Origin: a bacterium
GTDB taxonomy: Bacteria; Bacteroidota; Ignavibacteria; Ignavibacteriales; Ignavibacteriaceae
Length of the DNA stretch: 64,000 nt
NCBI GenBank assembly: GCA_016716565.1
Contig: JADJWC010000001.1
Location: 1-64,000, forward strand
Direction: 5' to 3'
Part shown: positions 34,571 to 42,488 of the stretch, one piece after another
How positions within the stretch are numbered: position 1 is the stretch's first letter
How the letters are laid out: each line of letters begins with the position of its first letter
Made by a program: the position numbers and the translations under genes
Notes under the pieces: model-generated
Databases searched by the model: none
Told to the model about the DNA's origin: nothing
What the model saw: the letters and a program-made list of their open reading frames with translations, nothing else

Positions 34571-35158
34571 ATGAATAAATTATTTGCTCTAATAATCGCA
34601 GCAATGTTTGCAATTTCATCTCATACACTTTTTGCACAGGATGATGAGATGGGAATGGATCCTGAAATGATGAAAGCATGGCAGGAATATATGACTCCCG
34701 GTGCTATGCACGATTTATTAGCTAAAAGTGTTGGCGAATGGAAAACTGAAATTAAATCCTGGATGGATCCGAATATGCCGCCAACTGTAACTGAAGGTAA
34801 ATCAATTTGCGAATCAATGCTCGGTGGAAGATATTTCCATTCAAAAGAGACTGCAAATTTTATGGGAATGCCTTTCGAAGGCTCGGCAATAACCGGTTAT
34901 GATAATGCAACAAAAAAATTCTTCAGCTACTGGGTTGATAATATGAGCACTGGCGGAATGGTTCTCGAAGGCTTTTATGATGAAGCAACAAAAACTTTTA
35001 CCTACGCTGGATCAGGCATGAGTTTCACAGGTGAATATAAAGTTCGGGAAATCATTCAGCACATTAACGATGATGAGTCTATGTTCACGATGTATATGGA
35101 AGAAGGCGGCAAACCTGAAATGAAAATGATGGAAATTAAATACACAAGAATCAAATAA
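34571..35158 (+). CDS. DUF1579 family secreted protein
   Basis: 195 residues with a signal peptide (FALIIAAMFAISSHTLFAQ). The DUF1579 pattern follows: LLAKSVGEWKTEIKSWMDP, a GKSICESMLGGRYFHSKETA segment, and FEGSAITGYDNATKKFFSYW, ending EMKMMEIKYTRIK. A lipocalin-like fold is likely. The function of the family is unknown. Ribosome site GGAGG lies just before the ATG (34562-34566). A terminator follows at 35176. Confidence 0.88.
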   Translation: MNKLFALIIAAMFAISSHTLFAQDDEMGMDPEMMKAWQEYMTPGAMHDLLAKSVGEWKTEIKSWMDPNMPPTVTEGKSICESMLGGRYFHSKETANFMGMPFEGSAITGYDNATKKFFSYWVDNMSTGGMVLEGFYDEATKTFTYAGSGMSFTGEYKVREIIQHINDDESMFTMYMEEGGKPEMKMMEIKYTRIK

Positions 35159-35175
35159 GTTTTTGCTATCCATTT

Positions 35176-35203
35176 AAAGCGGGCATTCTATTGTCCGCTT
35201 TTT
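35176..35203 (+). terminator. Rho-independent terminator after the DUF1579 gene
   Basis: AAAGCGGGCA and TGTCCGCTTT form a 10-bp stem with one G-U pair and a 6-nt loop, followed by T-rich sequence, 18 nt after the stop. Confidence 0.8.
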
Positions 35204-35233
35204 AATTCTCATTCATCACTTTACCGCCCAAAA

Positions 35234-35347
35234 TATGCACATAATTTGTGCGTTTCTGTTTTACTCGCACAAATATTAAAACAATTTGTGCATATAGCCG
35301 AAGATGTGCACAACGGCTGTGCATATGCAGTTGAACGTGCACAAATC
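35234..35347. repeat. Cluster of TGTGCA/TGCACA elements
   Basis: Nine GTGC or GCAC words fall in about 110 nt, several as TTTGTGCAT, GCACAAAT or the palindrome TGTGCACA, in both orientations. The cluster lies in the convergent gap between the DUF1579 and Fic genes. It looks like repeated protein-binding half-sites or a decayed repeat; no known consensus fits securely. Confidence 0.45.
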
Positions 35348-35370
35348 CATTTAATTTTTACTTGTGTCTT

Positions 35371-36447
35371 TTATTTCGAAGATAAGATGTTGAAAAGCAA
35401 AATGTTTTTGTAGAGTGTCTCTCTGCCAACTACTTCGGACTTAAGAATTCCGAGTTCTTCCAATTTTCTGAGATACTTGCTGGCAGTGTTCCGTGAAGCA
35501 ATTTTCTTTTCTTCAAGTATTGCAATTTTGCAGTACGGCTGGTTAAAGATAACTTCGATCAATTCGTGAGTATAAATGTCGGGAGCTTTATCTTTTACTT
35601 TTTCAATTACCGACAGATACTCTTCGTAGATTGCGTTCACTTTTTGCAAAGTTAGTTTTGCTGTTTCATTCACTGCATCGAGCATGAAAAGAATCCAGCT
35701 TTCCCATTTTTTGTTTTCGGTAACTTCTCTCAAAAATTTATAGTAATTGTTTTTATTATCGAGAATGAATTTTGATAAATAGATGACCGGGAGATCAATA
35801 AGTTTTTCTTTGCAGAGATATAATACATTCAGAATTCTTCCTGTTCTTCCGTTGCCATCGGTGAAGGGATGAATAGCTTCAAACTGATAGTGAAGCATTG
35901 CCATTTTGATAAGAGGATCAACTCCCTTTTCTTTGATTGCGATATCAAACCAGTTAGTTAATTTTTCTTTCAAATGATTTCCGGGTGACGGCGGAGTATA
36001 AACTACGTGATTACTGCTGCCAATATAAACCTGAACTTTCCTGATTTCTTCTTTCTTATCTGTAATAGTTTTGAAAATCTCAACGGCAAGCTTCTCAGAA
36101 TAATCAGAAGATTTTTTCATTTTCGTAAATGCGTTCCACATAGCTTCACGGTAACGCAGTACTTCTTTTGTAGATGCATCATTAGTTAGATTGGAGGAGA
36201 ACGCTTTGTAAAGAGCATCGTTAGTTGTGAATATATTTTCAATTGTGGAGCTGTCTTTTGCTTCCTGCAGTACGAGAGTGTTTATCAGCATCAGCGGATT
36301 AGGAATGATCGGAAGTCTGCCTTTAAGCTCAGCAAGCGATGCTCGTGCATCAGCTAACTTTTTGTAAACATCTAATGTTTCCCAAACTTTTCTATCCGGT
36401 AGAAGAAGCGGAAGTTCGTTGTATGGTTTCTCTTTATTAAAGGCCAT
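35371..36447 (-). CDS. Fic-family AMP-transferase-like protein with C-terminal winged helix
   Basis: 358 residues. The Fic core HPFTDGNGRTGR is complete at 193-204 with catalytic His193. The self-inhibitory motif S-x-x-x-E-N is present in the N-terminal part (SSTIEN, 66-71), so this is a class II Fic with the inhibitory helix on the same chain. The beta-hairpin flap (VYIGSSNHVVYTPPS) precedes the core. The last 80 residues (CKIAILEEKKIASRNTASKY then LRKLEELGILKSEVVGR) form a winged-helix DNA-binding domain. Such Fic proteins AMPylate or dephosphorylate partners and may autoregulate. Convergent with DUF1579. Confidence 0.93.
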   Translation of the reverse strand: MAFNKEKPYNELPLLLPDRKVWETLDVYKKLADARASLAELKGRLPIIPNPLMLINTLVLQEAKDSSTIENIFTTNDALYKAFSSNLTNDASTKEVLRYREAMWNAFTKMKKSSDYSEKLAVEIFKTITDKKEEIRKVQVYIGSSNHVVYTPPSPGNHLKEKLTNWFDIAIKEKGVDPLIKMAMLHYQFEAIHPFTDGNGRTGRILNVLYLCKEKLIDLPVIYLSKFILDNKNNYYKFLREVTENKKWESWILFMLDAVNETAKLTLQKVNAIYEEYLSVIEKVKDKAPDIYTHELIEVIFNQPYCKIAILEEKKIASRNTASKYLRKLEELGILKSEVVGRETLYKNILLFNILSSK

Positions 36448-36509
36448 TATTAATTAAAACGATAATTGAAAGCAAACTTAGGAAGTAATGATGCGAGAGG
36501 CAAATTATA

Positions 36510-37727
36510 CTAATTTACAACGGATTCTTTTTTATTATTATTTTCAAACAGTCTTCCGATGTTCTTACTGAAGTCGATGAGAAATTCTAAAAGTTTTTCG
36601 GGCAATTGAAAATTATTTTTGATAACCAGCTTCATCGTTTCATCTTTCTGTTCAAACTTGATATTGTCCTTATGATTTGAGATGATAAACCTCATTAGTT
36701 CAACAAACTTAATTTTGTAATAATCTTCTTTCTCCCCTTTTGGAAGGATAACAGTTACATTTTTTCGATTCATAATTATTCTTTCAAACAATGCAAATGA
36801 TGCATAGTATTTCAAGGCTGCTATTTGTAAAAGTCTTTTAACCAATTCCGGTACCGGACCGAAACGGTCTTCCATTTCTTCTTTTAATTCGTCTAGTTCA
36901 TCCAAAGTCTTAATCGAATATAGTGCAGTGTAGAAACTAAGCCTGTCCATCTGCTCGGGCATATATGTTTCCGGAATTCCAATTTCAAAATATGGATCGA
37001 TTGTCGGTTCCGTTCTGTCTTCTTTCTGTGGAAGTGTTTTGAAGATTTCCTGGTATTCCTGATACTTTAATTCCTCGACTGCTTCATCAATCATTTTAAT
37101 ATAAAGATCAAAACCGATTTCGTTTATAAAACCTGACTGCTCTTTGCCAAGAAGATTTCCTGCACCACGAATTTCTAGATCACGCATTGATAAATTAAAT
37201 CCCGAACCAATCTCGGTGTATTCTTCGATAGCCTGAAGCCTGCGCATTGCTTTTTTCGTAATTCCACTTACAGATGGAACAATAAAATAAGCATAAGCTT
37301 GTCGGGTTGATCTTCCAACTCTTCCACGCAGCTGATGGAGTTCCGCAAGTCCAAACCTATCTGCCCTGTTAATAATTATGGTATTCACATTTGGAATATC
37401 AAGTCCTGATTCAATAATTTTTGTTGAAAGAAGCACATCATATTTTCTGCTAAGAAATCCGTGAATCACTTCTTCAAGCTGGGATGATTTCATTTGTCCA
37501 TGCGCAATTCCGGTTTTGATGTCAGGAATGTGTTTATTTAGATAATCAGCAAGTTTGCCGATTGATTCAACTCTATCGTGAACAAAGTAAACTTGCCCTC
37601 CTCTTTTCAACTCATTATAAATCCATTCTCTGATTCTTGTGATATCGAATGTTGAAACGGTTGTGTAAATAGGCTGCCGGTTTGGGGGCGGTGTCGCAAT
37701 TATTGAAAGATCGCGTGCACCAAGCAA
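36510..37727 (-). CDS. mfd: Transcription-repair coupling factor Mfd, C-terminal part (gene split by frameshift)
   Basis: 405 residues from the first in-frame Met, covering helicase domain 2 and the TRG motif plus C-terminal D7: VYFVHDRVESIGKLADYLNK, STKIIESGLDIPNVNTIIIN, QLRGRVGRSTRQAYAYF, EIRGAGNLLGKEQSGFINEI. The same frame is open upstream to about 37803 and encodes KLREIKINVDTLTLTATPIP, the expected joint with the upstream piece. The real gene spans 36510-39892. It ends about 60 nt before the Fic gene start. Confidence 0.9.
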   Translation of the reverse strand: MLGARDLSIIATPPPNRQPIYTTVSTFDITRIREWIYNELKRGGQVYFVHDRVESIGKLADYLNKHIPDIKTGIAHGQMKSSQLEEVIHGFLSRKYDVLLSTKIIESGLDIPNVNTIIINRADRFGLAELHQLRGRVGRSTRQAYAYFIVPSVSGITKKAMRRLQAIEEYTEIGSGFNLSMRDLEIRGAGNLLGKEQSGFINEIGFDLYIKMIDEAVEELKYQEYQEIFKTLPQKEDRTEPTIDPYFEIGIPETYMPEQMDRLSFYTALYSIKTLDELDELKEEMEDRFGPVPELVKRLLQIAALKYYASFALFERIIMNRKNVTVILPKGEKEDYYKIKFVELMRFIISNHKDNIKFEQKDETMKLVIKNNFQLPEKLLEFLIDFSKNIGRLFENNNKKESVVN

Positions 37728-37768
37728 AGATAAATTTAATGTTCTTGGAATTGGTGTTGCAGTTAACG

Positions 37769-39892
37769 TTAGTGTATCAACATTGATTTTAATCTCACGA
37801 AGTTTTCTTTAGCTGAAACGCCAAATCGATGTTCCTCGTCAATCATCAGCAACCCGAGATCTTTGAACTTAATATCTTTCGACAGAAGCCGATGAGTTCC
37901 GATTACAACATCAACATTTCCTTGTCCGAGATCTTCTATAATTTGTTCCTGTTCTTTCTTCGTTTGAAATCTTGAAAGTGCAGCAACTCTTACAGGAAAT
38001 TGAGTTAATCTGTCTTTAAAAGTATTGTAATGCTGTTCGGCAAGAATTGTTGTCGGAACGAGCAGCGCCACTTGCTTACCATCTTGCACAGCTTTGAATG
38101 AAGCGCGTACTGCAATTTCTGTTTTACCAAAACCAACATCACCACAAACAAGTCTGTCCATTGGACTCGGTGCTTCCATATCTGACTTAACTTCATTTGT
38201 TACTTTTTCCTGATCGGGAGTATCTTCATAAAAGAAAGCTGCCTCCAGCTCTTTCTGCCAGATAGTATCAGAACTGAATTGAAAACCTTTAGTCGCTTTC
38301 CGTTTTGCATAAAGTTCAATCAACTCTCTCGCTGCTTCTTTGATTTTCTTTTTCGTCTTTGTTTTTCTTCGTTCCCATTCACCTGTCCCAAGAGTTGACA
38401 GAGTTGGTTTTATATTTTCATTTGATGAATATTTCTTTACAAGATTGAGATAGTTAAGATTTACATATACAACTCCTCCTTCATTATAAAGCAGTTTCAT
38501 TGATTCTTGTTTTGCATCGCCGATGTTTATTGTTTTAAGTCCGGCATACATACCTATTCCATAGCTCTCGTGAACAACATAGTCTCCGTACTTTATTGAG
38601 GCAATTGCTTTGGATTTTGACTTGCTGTATTTCTTTTTTAAAGGAAGCTTTGAGCGGTACGGTTTGTTAAATATTTGATAATCGGTAAGAAGAAGAATTT
38701 TTTCCTTGTGATGAATAAATCCTTTTTTAATTGGGAAAGTATCCAATTTAATTTTCTGAGCGGTAATTAGTTCTGCAAGTTCTTCGTTATACTCTGAAAG
38801 AAGTTCTTTCAATCTTGATGTTTGAAGTTCATTTTCTGATGTTATAATCACATCATAATTTTTTCCTGAATATTCCTTTAGAACATTAAATAGAATCTGA
38901 TAGTTTGAGTTGATAGTTGGTGCCTCAGAAAAGCCGAGATCTATTCGACTCGGTGAAGCGGCAATTTCTTCTTCAAGTATCCAGCGAGCATTCTTTTTAT
39001 GCAGAAGTTCATCAAGATCAATTTTGAATGAATCATCGCCCGATTCAGATAAAGGGCTTTCAAATTCCGGAAAGTCTTGCCCTTCGTAAACTTCATCAGA
39101 AGGGATTTTTTTATCTGATACTTTTAAATCAGCTTGTTCTGTTTTGGTAGGTTTAAAAGTTTTATTCTGAAGTTCGAATGATGAAGCAACAATTACCGGA
39201 TTATCAAGATATTCAAAAATATCAGCTGTTAATTCTTCTGTTTTGATTATTGCCCCAGCTAGAGAAACACTTTCGGTAGTCTCAATTGAGCGCTGGCTTT
39301 CTGGATCGAAATAACGAATTGATTCTAAAAAATCTCCGTCAAATTCTAATCGTACCGGATTATTTTCACTATAAGACCAAAAATCGATTATCGAACCTCT
39401 TACTGAGAATTCACCCGGTGCCTCAACAAATTTATCTTGCTGGTAATCGAGTAAATTCAAATATTCTATCAATTCATCATACTTGATCTCCCCACCTGTC
39501 CGGATAATCATTGTTGATTTGTTTACTTGCTCTTGTGCTGGAAGCTTAAGCGTAAGAAGATCATAAGTTGATATAAGAATCAACTTTTTCATCCGGGAAA
39601 TTTTAGTCAGTTTTTCCTGAATGACTTCAGTTGAAAATTCATCCCAAAGAAGTAATTGTTCTTCTTGAGCAATCAGATTCAACTCTACAAATGTTTCTTC
39701 TGCAGATTTTGAATCGGGTTGTAGTATAACAACCTGTTTCTCGTCTCTAGCAATCTCCAAAGCAAAAAAAGATTTTACTGCACCGTTAAGTTGCGAGCAG
39801 AAAACTATGTTTTCAGATGATTGATTAAGTTTATTTTTAAGCTTATCAAAAGTTGACTCTGTGCTTAATCTTTTTAAGGTCTCGGCTTTCAT
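37769..39892 (-). CDS. mfd: Transcription-repair coupling factor Mfd, N-terminal part (gene split by frameshift)
   Basis: 707 residues with the UvrB-like N-terminal module, the RNA-polymerase-interacting CarD-like domain (IKYGDYVVHESYGIGMYAGL, then VYVNLNYLNLVKKY), and helicase domain 1 with Walker A CGDVGFGKTEIA and DEEH box (LMIDEEHRFG). The frame ends abnormally at FVRLKSMLIH because an A-run is AAAA at 37803-37806 where AAAAA would restore KEKLREIKINVDTLTL. Mfd removes stalled RNA polymerase at lesions and recruits UvrA. The repaired protein would be about 1127 residues, normal for Mfd. Confidence 0.93.
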   Translation of the reverse strand: MKAETLKRLSTESTFDKLKNKLNQSSENIVFCSQLNGAVKSFFALEIARDEKQVVILQPDSKSAEETFVELNLIAQEEQLLLWDEFSTEVIQEKLTKISRMKKLILISTYDLLTLKLPAQEQVNKSTMIIRTGGEIKYDELIEYLNLLDYQQDKFVEAPGEFSVRGSIIDFWSYSENNPVRLEFDGDFLESIRYFDPESQRSIETTESVSLAGAIIKTEELTADIFEYLDNPVIVASSFELQNKTFKPTKTEQADLKVSDKKIPSDEVYEGQDFPEFESPLSESGDDSFKIDLDELLHKKNARWILEEEIAASPSRIDLGFSEAPTINSNYQILFNVLKEYSGKNYDVIITSENELQTSRLKELLSEYNEELAELITAQKIKLDTFPIKKGFIHHKEKILLLTDYQIFNKPYRSKLPLKKKYSKSKSKAIASIKYGDYVVHESYGIGMYAGLKTINIGDAKQESMKLLYNEGGVVYVNLNYLNLVKKYSSNENIKPTLSTLGTGEWERRKTKTKKKIKEAARELIELYAKRKATKGFQFSSDTIWQKELEAAFFYEDTPDQEKVTNEVKSDMEAPSPMDRLVCGDVGFGKTEIAVRASFKAVQDGKQVALLVPTTILAEQHYNTFKDRLTQFPVRVAALSRFQTKKEQEQIIEDLGQGNVDVVIGTHRLLSKDIKFKDLGLLMIDEEHRFGVSAKENFVRLKSMLIH

Positions 39893-39900
39893 ATAACAAC

Positions 39901-39926
39901 AAAAAAGGGCTCAATCAATTGAACCC
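39901..39926 (-). terminator. Terminator after rsmG
   Basis: On the minus strand GGGTTCAAT-TG-ATTGAGCCC (9-bp stem with one wobble) is followed by TTTTTT, 34 nt past the rsmG stop and just before the mfd start codon at 39892. It ends the mnmE-mnmG-rsmG unit and separates it from mfd. Confidence 0.85.
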
Positions 39927-39959
39927 TGTTAAAATTTTAATTGAATCTCCTTTGATATT

Positions 39960-40643
39960 TTACTTTTGAAGTTCAAGCAGAACTAATTTCTTCCCTTTTT
40001 GATTTCTGATATTTGTCGGTTTATAGTGAAGATCATATACGGTTGATTTTTTTATATACGATTTATATTTCAATTCTGCTTTTGAAAATTCTTCCGACAA
40101 GTCTCCACCCTTCATCGCAAATAAAAATGCTTTCTCTTTAATTAACGGAATAGCGTACCTGAAAAGAATTATAAGAGGAACTGTAGCGCGGCTGACAATC
40201 AGGTCAAATGAATTACCATGTCTGGAAATAAACTCCTCGCTTTCAACACGGTGATTCTCAGAGATTACATTGCTTAGTTTGAGTTTATCAATAAAGTCTT
40301 TTACAGCTTCAACCTTCTTTAAAGTTGAATCTGCTAACACTCCTCTGATATCAGGTCGCATTATAGCCAGAGGAATTCCTGGAAATCCACCCCCAGTACC
40401 GATGTCTAAAAATTTAGTTACTTTTTCTGGAAGATATTTTGATATGTAGGCTGATATGAATACGTGTTTTTCAATGATCGAGTCAACATCCCGTTTGGAG
40501 ATAAGATTAATCTTTTTGTTTTTCTCAACGACGAGCTGAGCGAAGTAGGCGAGTCGTTCTGTTCTGGTAGGTTCCGGGTTGAAACCATTTTCCCAGCAAA
40601 ATACATTTAGTTCTTTTAGGTACTGGTCCTGCTTATCAGCCAT
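39960..40643 (-). CDS. rsmG: 16S rRNA (guanine527-N7)-methyltransferase RsmG (GidB)
   Basis: 227 residues. FLDIGTGGGFPGIPLAI is the AdoMet-binding motif near residues 77-93; KKINLISKRDVDSIIEKHVF is the conserved upstream segment, and FDLIVSRATVPL follows. It methylates G527 of 16S rRNA. It is the third gene of the conserved mnmE-mnmG-rsmG order, 14 nt after mnmG. Confidence 0.96.
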   Translation of the reverse strand: MADKQDQYLKELNVFCWENGFNPEPTRTERLAYFAQLVVEKNKKINLISKRDVDSIIEKHVFISAYISKYLPEKVTKFLDIGTGGGFPGIPLAIMRPDIRGVLADSTLKKVEAVKDFIDKLKLSNVISENHRVESEEFISRHGNSFDLIVSRATVPLIILFRYAIPLIKEKAFLFAMKGGDLSEEFSKAELKYKSYIKKSTVYDLHYKPTNIRNQKGKKLVLLELQK

Positions 40644-40657
40644 AAAAAAAATAAAAA

Positions 40658-41485
40658 TTATCGTTTTAAATATATCAATAAAACAGAAATATCTGAAGGT
40701 GTAACTCCGGAAATTCGTGAGGCTTGACCTATCGAACGGGGTTTATACTTCTGTAATTTTTCTTTGCTCTCTGTTGACAGAGCCTTTATGTCAGAATAGT
40801 TTAATGTTAAAGGAATTAAATGATCTTCATACTTCTCGAACTTCGCTATCATTTCCTCCTGTCGCTTAAGATAACCTTCATACTTCAAATCAATTTCGAC
40901 TTGCTGCATAACCAATTCATCTGTAAGCAATGGTTTGATATCTTGATGATCATCGAATCCATCAAGTCTCAACAATTCCGGAAGAGAAAGTTCCGGTCTT
41001 CGACAAAGATTTGCGATAGTTTCGGTCGAATCGATTAATGAAGATCCTTTGACATTTAAAAATTCATTAACCTTTGCTGCATTTAATTTTAAGTTTTTAC
41101 ATGCTTTAATTCCGGAAAAGATTTTTCTTTCACGATCTCCAACTTTTTCAGAATCTTCTTTACCAACTAGACCAAATTCTTTCCCATATTTCATTAGTCT
41201 TCTATCTGCATTATCTTGTCTTAATAATAATCTGTGTTCCGCTCTGGATGTGAACATACGATAGGGTTCATCAGTCGACTTGGTTACAAGATCATCAATT
41301 AGCACACCTATATAAGCTTCACTTCTTTTAAGTACGAATTCTTTTCTGCCCTGAACTTTTAAAGCGGCATTAATTCCAGCAATTAGTCCTTGAGCTGCAG
41401 CTTCCTCATATCCTGAAGTTCCGTTAACCTGACCAGCAAGATAATTCCAGCTGGATTTCTGCTGGAAGTGAAGTTGAAAAGCCAT
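40658..41485 (-). CDS. mnmG: MnmG (GidA), C-terminal part (gene broken by internal deletion)
   Basis: 275 residues. From NYLAGQVNGTSGYEEAAAQG through YRMFTSRAEHRLLLRQDNAD to RSIGQASRISGVTPSDISVL this is the C-terminal half of MnmG, including the MnmE- and tRNA-binding helical end. The first 10 or so codons of this frame are out-of-frame mnmG sequence, not a real start. Together with the piece at 41424 it makes the FAD enzyme that installs the cmnm5 group on wobble U34 with MnmE. Confidence 0.9.
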   Translation of the reverse strand: MAFQLHFQQKSSWNYLAGQVNGTSGYEEAAAQGLIAGINAALKVQGRKEFVLKRSEAYIGVLIDDLVTKSTDEPYRMFTSRAEHRLLLRQDNADRRLMKYGKEFGLVGKEDSEKVGDRERKIFSGIKACKNLKLNAAKVNEFLNVKGSSLIDSTETIANLCRRPELSLPELLRLDGFDDHQDIKPLLTDELVMQQVEIDLKYEGYLKRQEEMIAKFEKYEDHLIPLTLNYSDIKALSTESKEKLQKYKPRSIGQASRISGVTPSDISVLLIYLKR

Positions 41486-42416
41486 TTACATAAATCTGAT
41501 CACTATCAATACCTTCCGGCTCAAGAAAGAGTTGATGTTTTTCTTTGTCAGCGAATCTAACAACTTTATCTTCAATAGAGGGACAATATCGTGGACCAAC
41601 TCCGCTTATCAAACCAGTAAACATTGGAGATCTATCAAAACCCCGTTCTAATATTTTATGCACACTAATATCAGTATAAGTGATATGACAGCTTACTTGG
41701 GGCAATGAGGGAAAGTTTTTTAAATCAGTGAAATGTGAAAACGGCTGTGGTATTTCATCTCCGCGCTGCTCTTCTAATACACCAAAGTTGATACTACCTT
41801 TGCTCAATCTCGGAGGTGTGCCCGTTTTTAATCGACCAGAAATAAAACCAATATTGACAAGACTCTGAGTTATACCGAGAGATGGCTCTTCGCCGAATCT
41901 CCCACCTCTTGTAGCTGTGAGTCCAGTATGCATAATAGCATTCATAAAAGTGCCTGCAGAAAGAATGACAGCTTTTGAAGCGACGAATTCTCCCGAACCT
42001 GTGATGATACCTCTGGTTAGGTTATTTTCAATGATTATTTCAGAAACAGAATCTTCAATAGTAAAAATACTCTTGGTTGTGCCTATGTATCTGACGGCCA
42101 CCTCAGAATAAAGTCGTCTATCAGATTGGCATCGGGGAGACCAGACAGCAGGACCTTTCGATTTGTTCAGCATTCTGAATTGAATGCCTGATTCATCAGC
42201 GATTTTACCCATCAGCCCACCTAAAGCATCGATTTCTCTAACCAGATGACCCTTTGCTGTTCCTCCAATGGCTGGATTACAGGACATCCGGGCAAGAGCA
42301 TTTCTATCCATTGTGAACAGTGCAACTGAACATCCCATTTGAGCAGCAGAAGCAGCTGCTTCAACACCAGCGTGACCGCCGCCAATCACTATAATATCGA
42401 AATTGTTATTTTTCAT
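41424..42416 (-). CDS. mnmG: MnmG (GidA), N-terminal part (gene broken by internal deletion)
   Basis: 330 residues. The FAD motif IVIGGGHAGVEAAASAAQMG opens the protein; MSCNPAIGGTAKGHLVREID and GRLKTGTPPRL are typical MnmG blocks. It should continue from STSLPAEIQ with about 45 residues (normally including RPGYAIEYD and PTLE) up to LAGQVNGTSGYEE. Here about 40 of those codons are absent and the frame changes, so the frame stops at ELSCWSG. Junction near 41440-41455, at a repeated CCAGC. A working MnmG could not be made from this sequence. Confidence 0.92.
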   Translation of the reverse strand: MKNNNFDIIVIGGGHAGVEAAASAAQMGCSVALFTMDRNALARMSCNPAIGGTAKGHLVREIDALGGLMGKIADESGIQFRMLNKSKGPAVWSPRCQSDRRLYSEVAVRYIGTTKSIFTIEDSVSEIIIENNLTRGIITGSGEFVASKAVILSAGTFMNAIMHTGLTATRGGRFGEEPSLGITQSLVNIGFISGRLKTGTPPRLSKGSINFGVLEEQRGDEIPQPFSHFTDLKNFPSLPQVSCHITYTDISVHKILERGFDRSPMFTGLISGVGPRYCPSIEDKVVRFADKEKHQLFLEPEGIDSDQIYVNGFSTSLPAEIQLELSCWSG

Positions 42417-42435
42417 AATCTATTGTTTTATAAAC

Positions 42436-42487
42436 ACTTTCACGTGAAACTTATCAAATCTTCAGGACTTCAATTTCACGTGAAACT
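42436..42487. promoter_or_regulatory. Pair of parS-like sites between mnmE and mnmG
   Basis: Two identical 12-bp perfect palindromes TTTCACGTGAAA at 42438-42449 and 42474-42485, 36 bp centre to centre, each followed by C. Each 16-mer matches 13 of 16 positions of the broadly conserved ParB-binding site TGTTTCACGTGAAACA. They lie in the 72-nt gap of the gidA-type operon, which in many bacteria is beside parAB and the origin. No parA, parB or dnaA gene is in this window. Confidence 0.8.
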
Positions 42488-42488
42488 A

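Noticed and set aside
42436..42487. Palindromes as an ordinary terminator
   Set aside because: Two identical short palindromes without T-runs, matching the ParB core, do not look like terminators.
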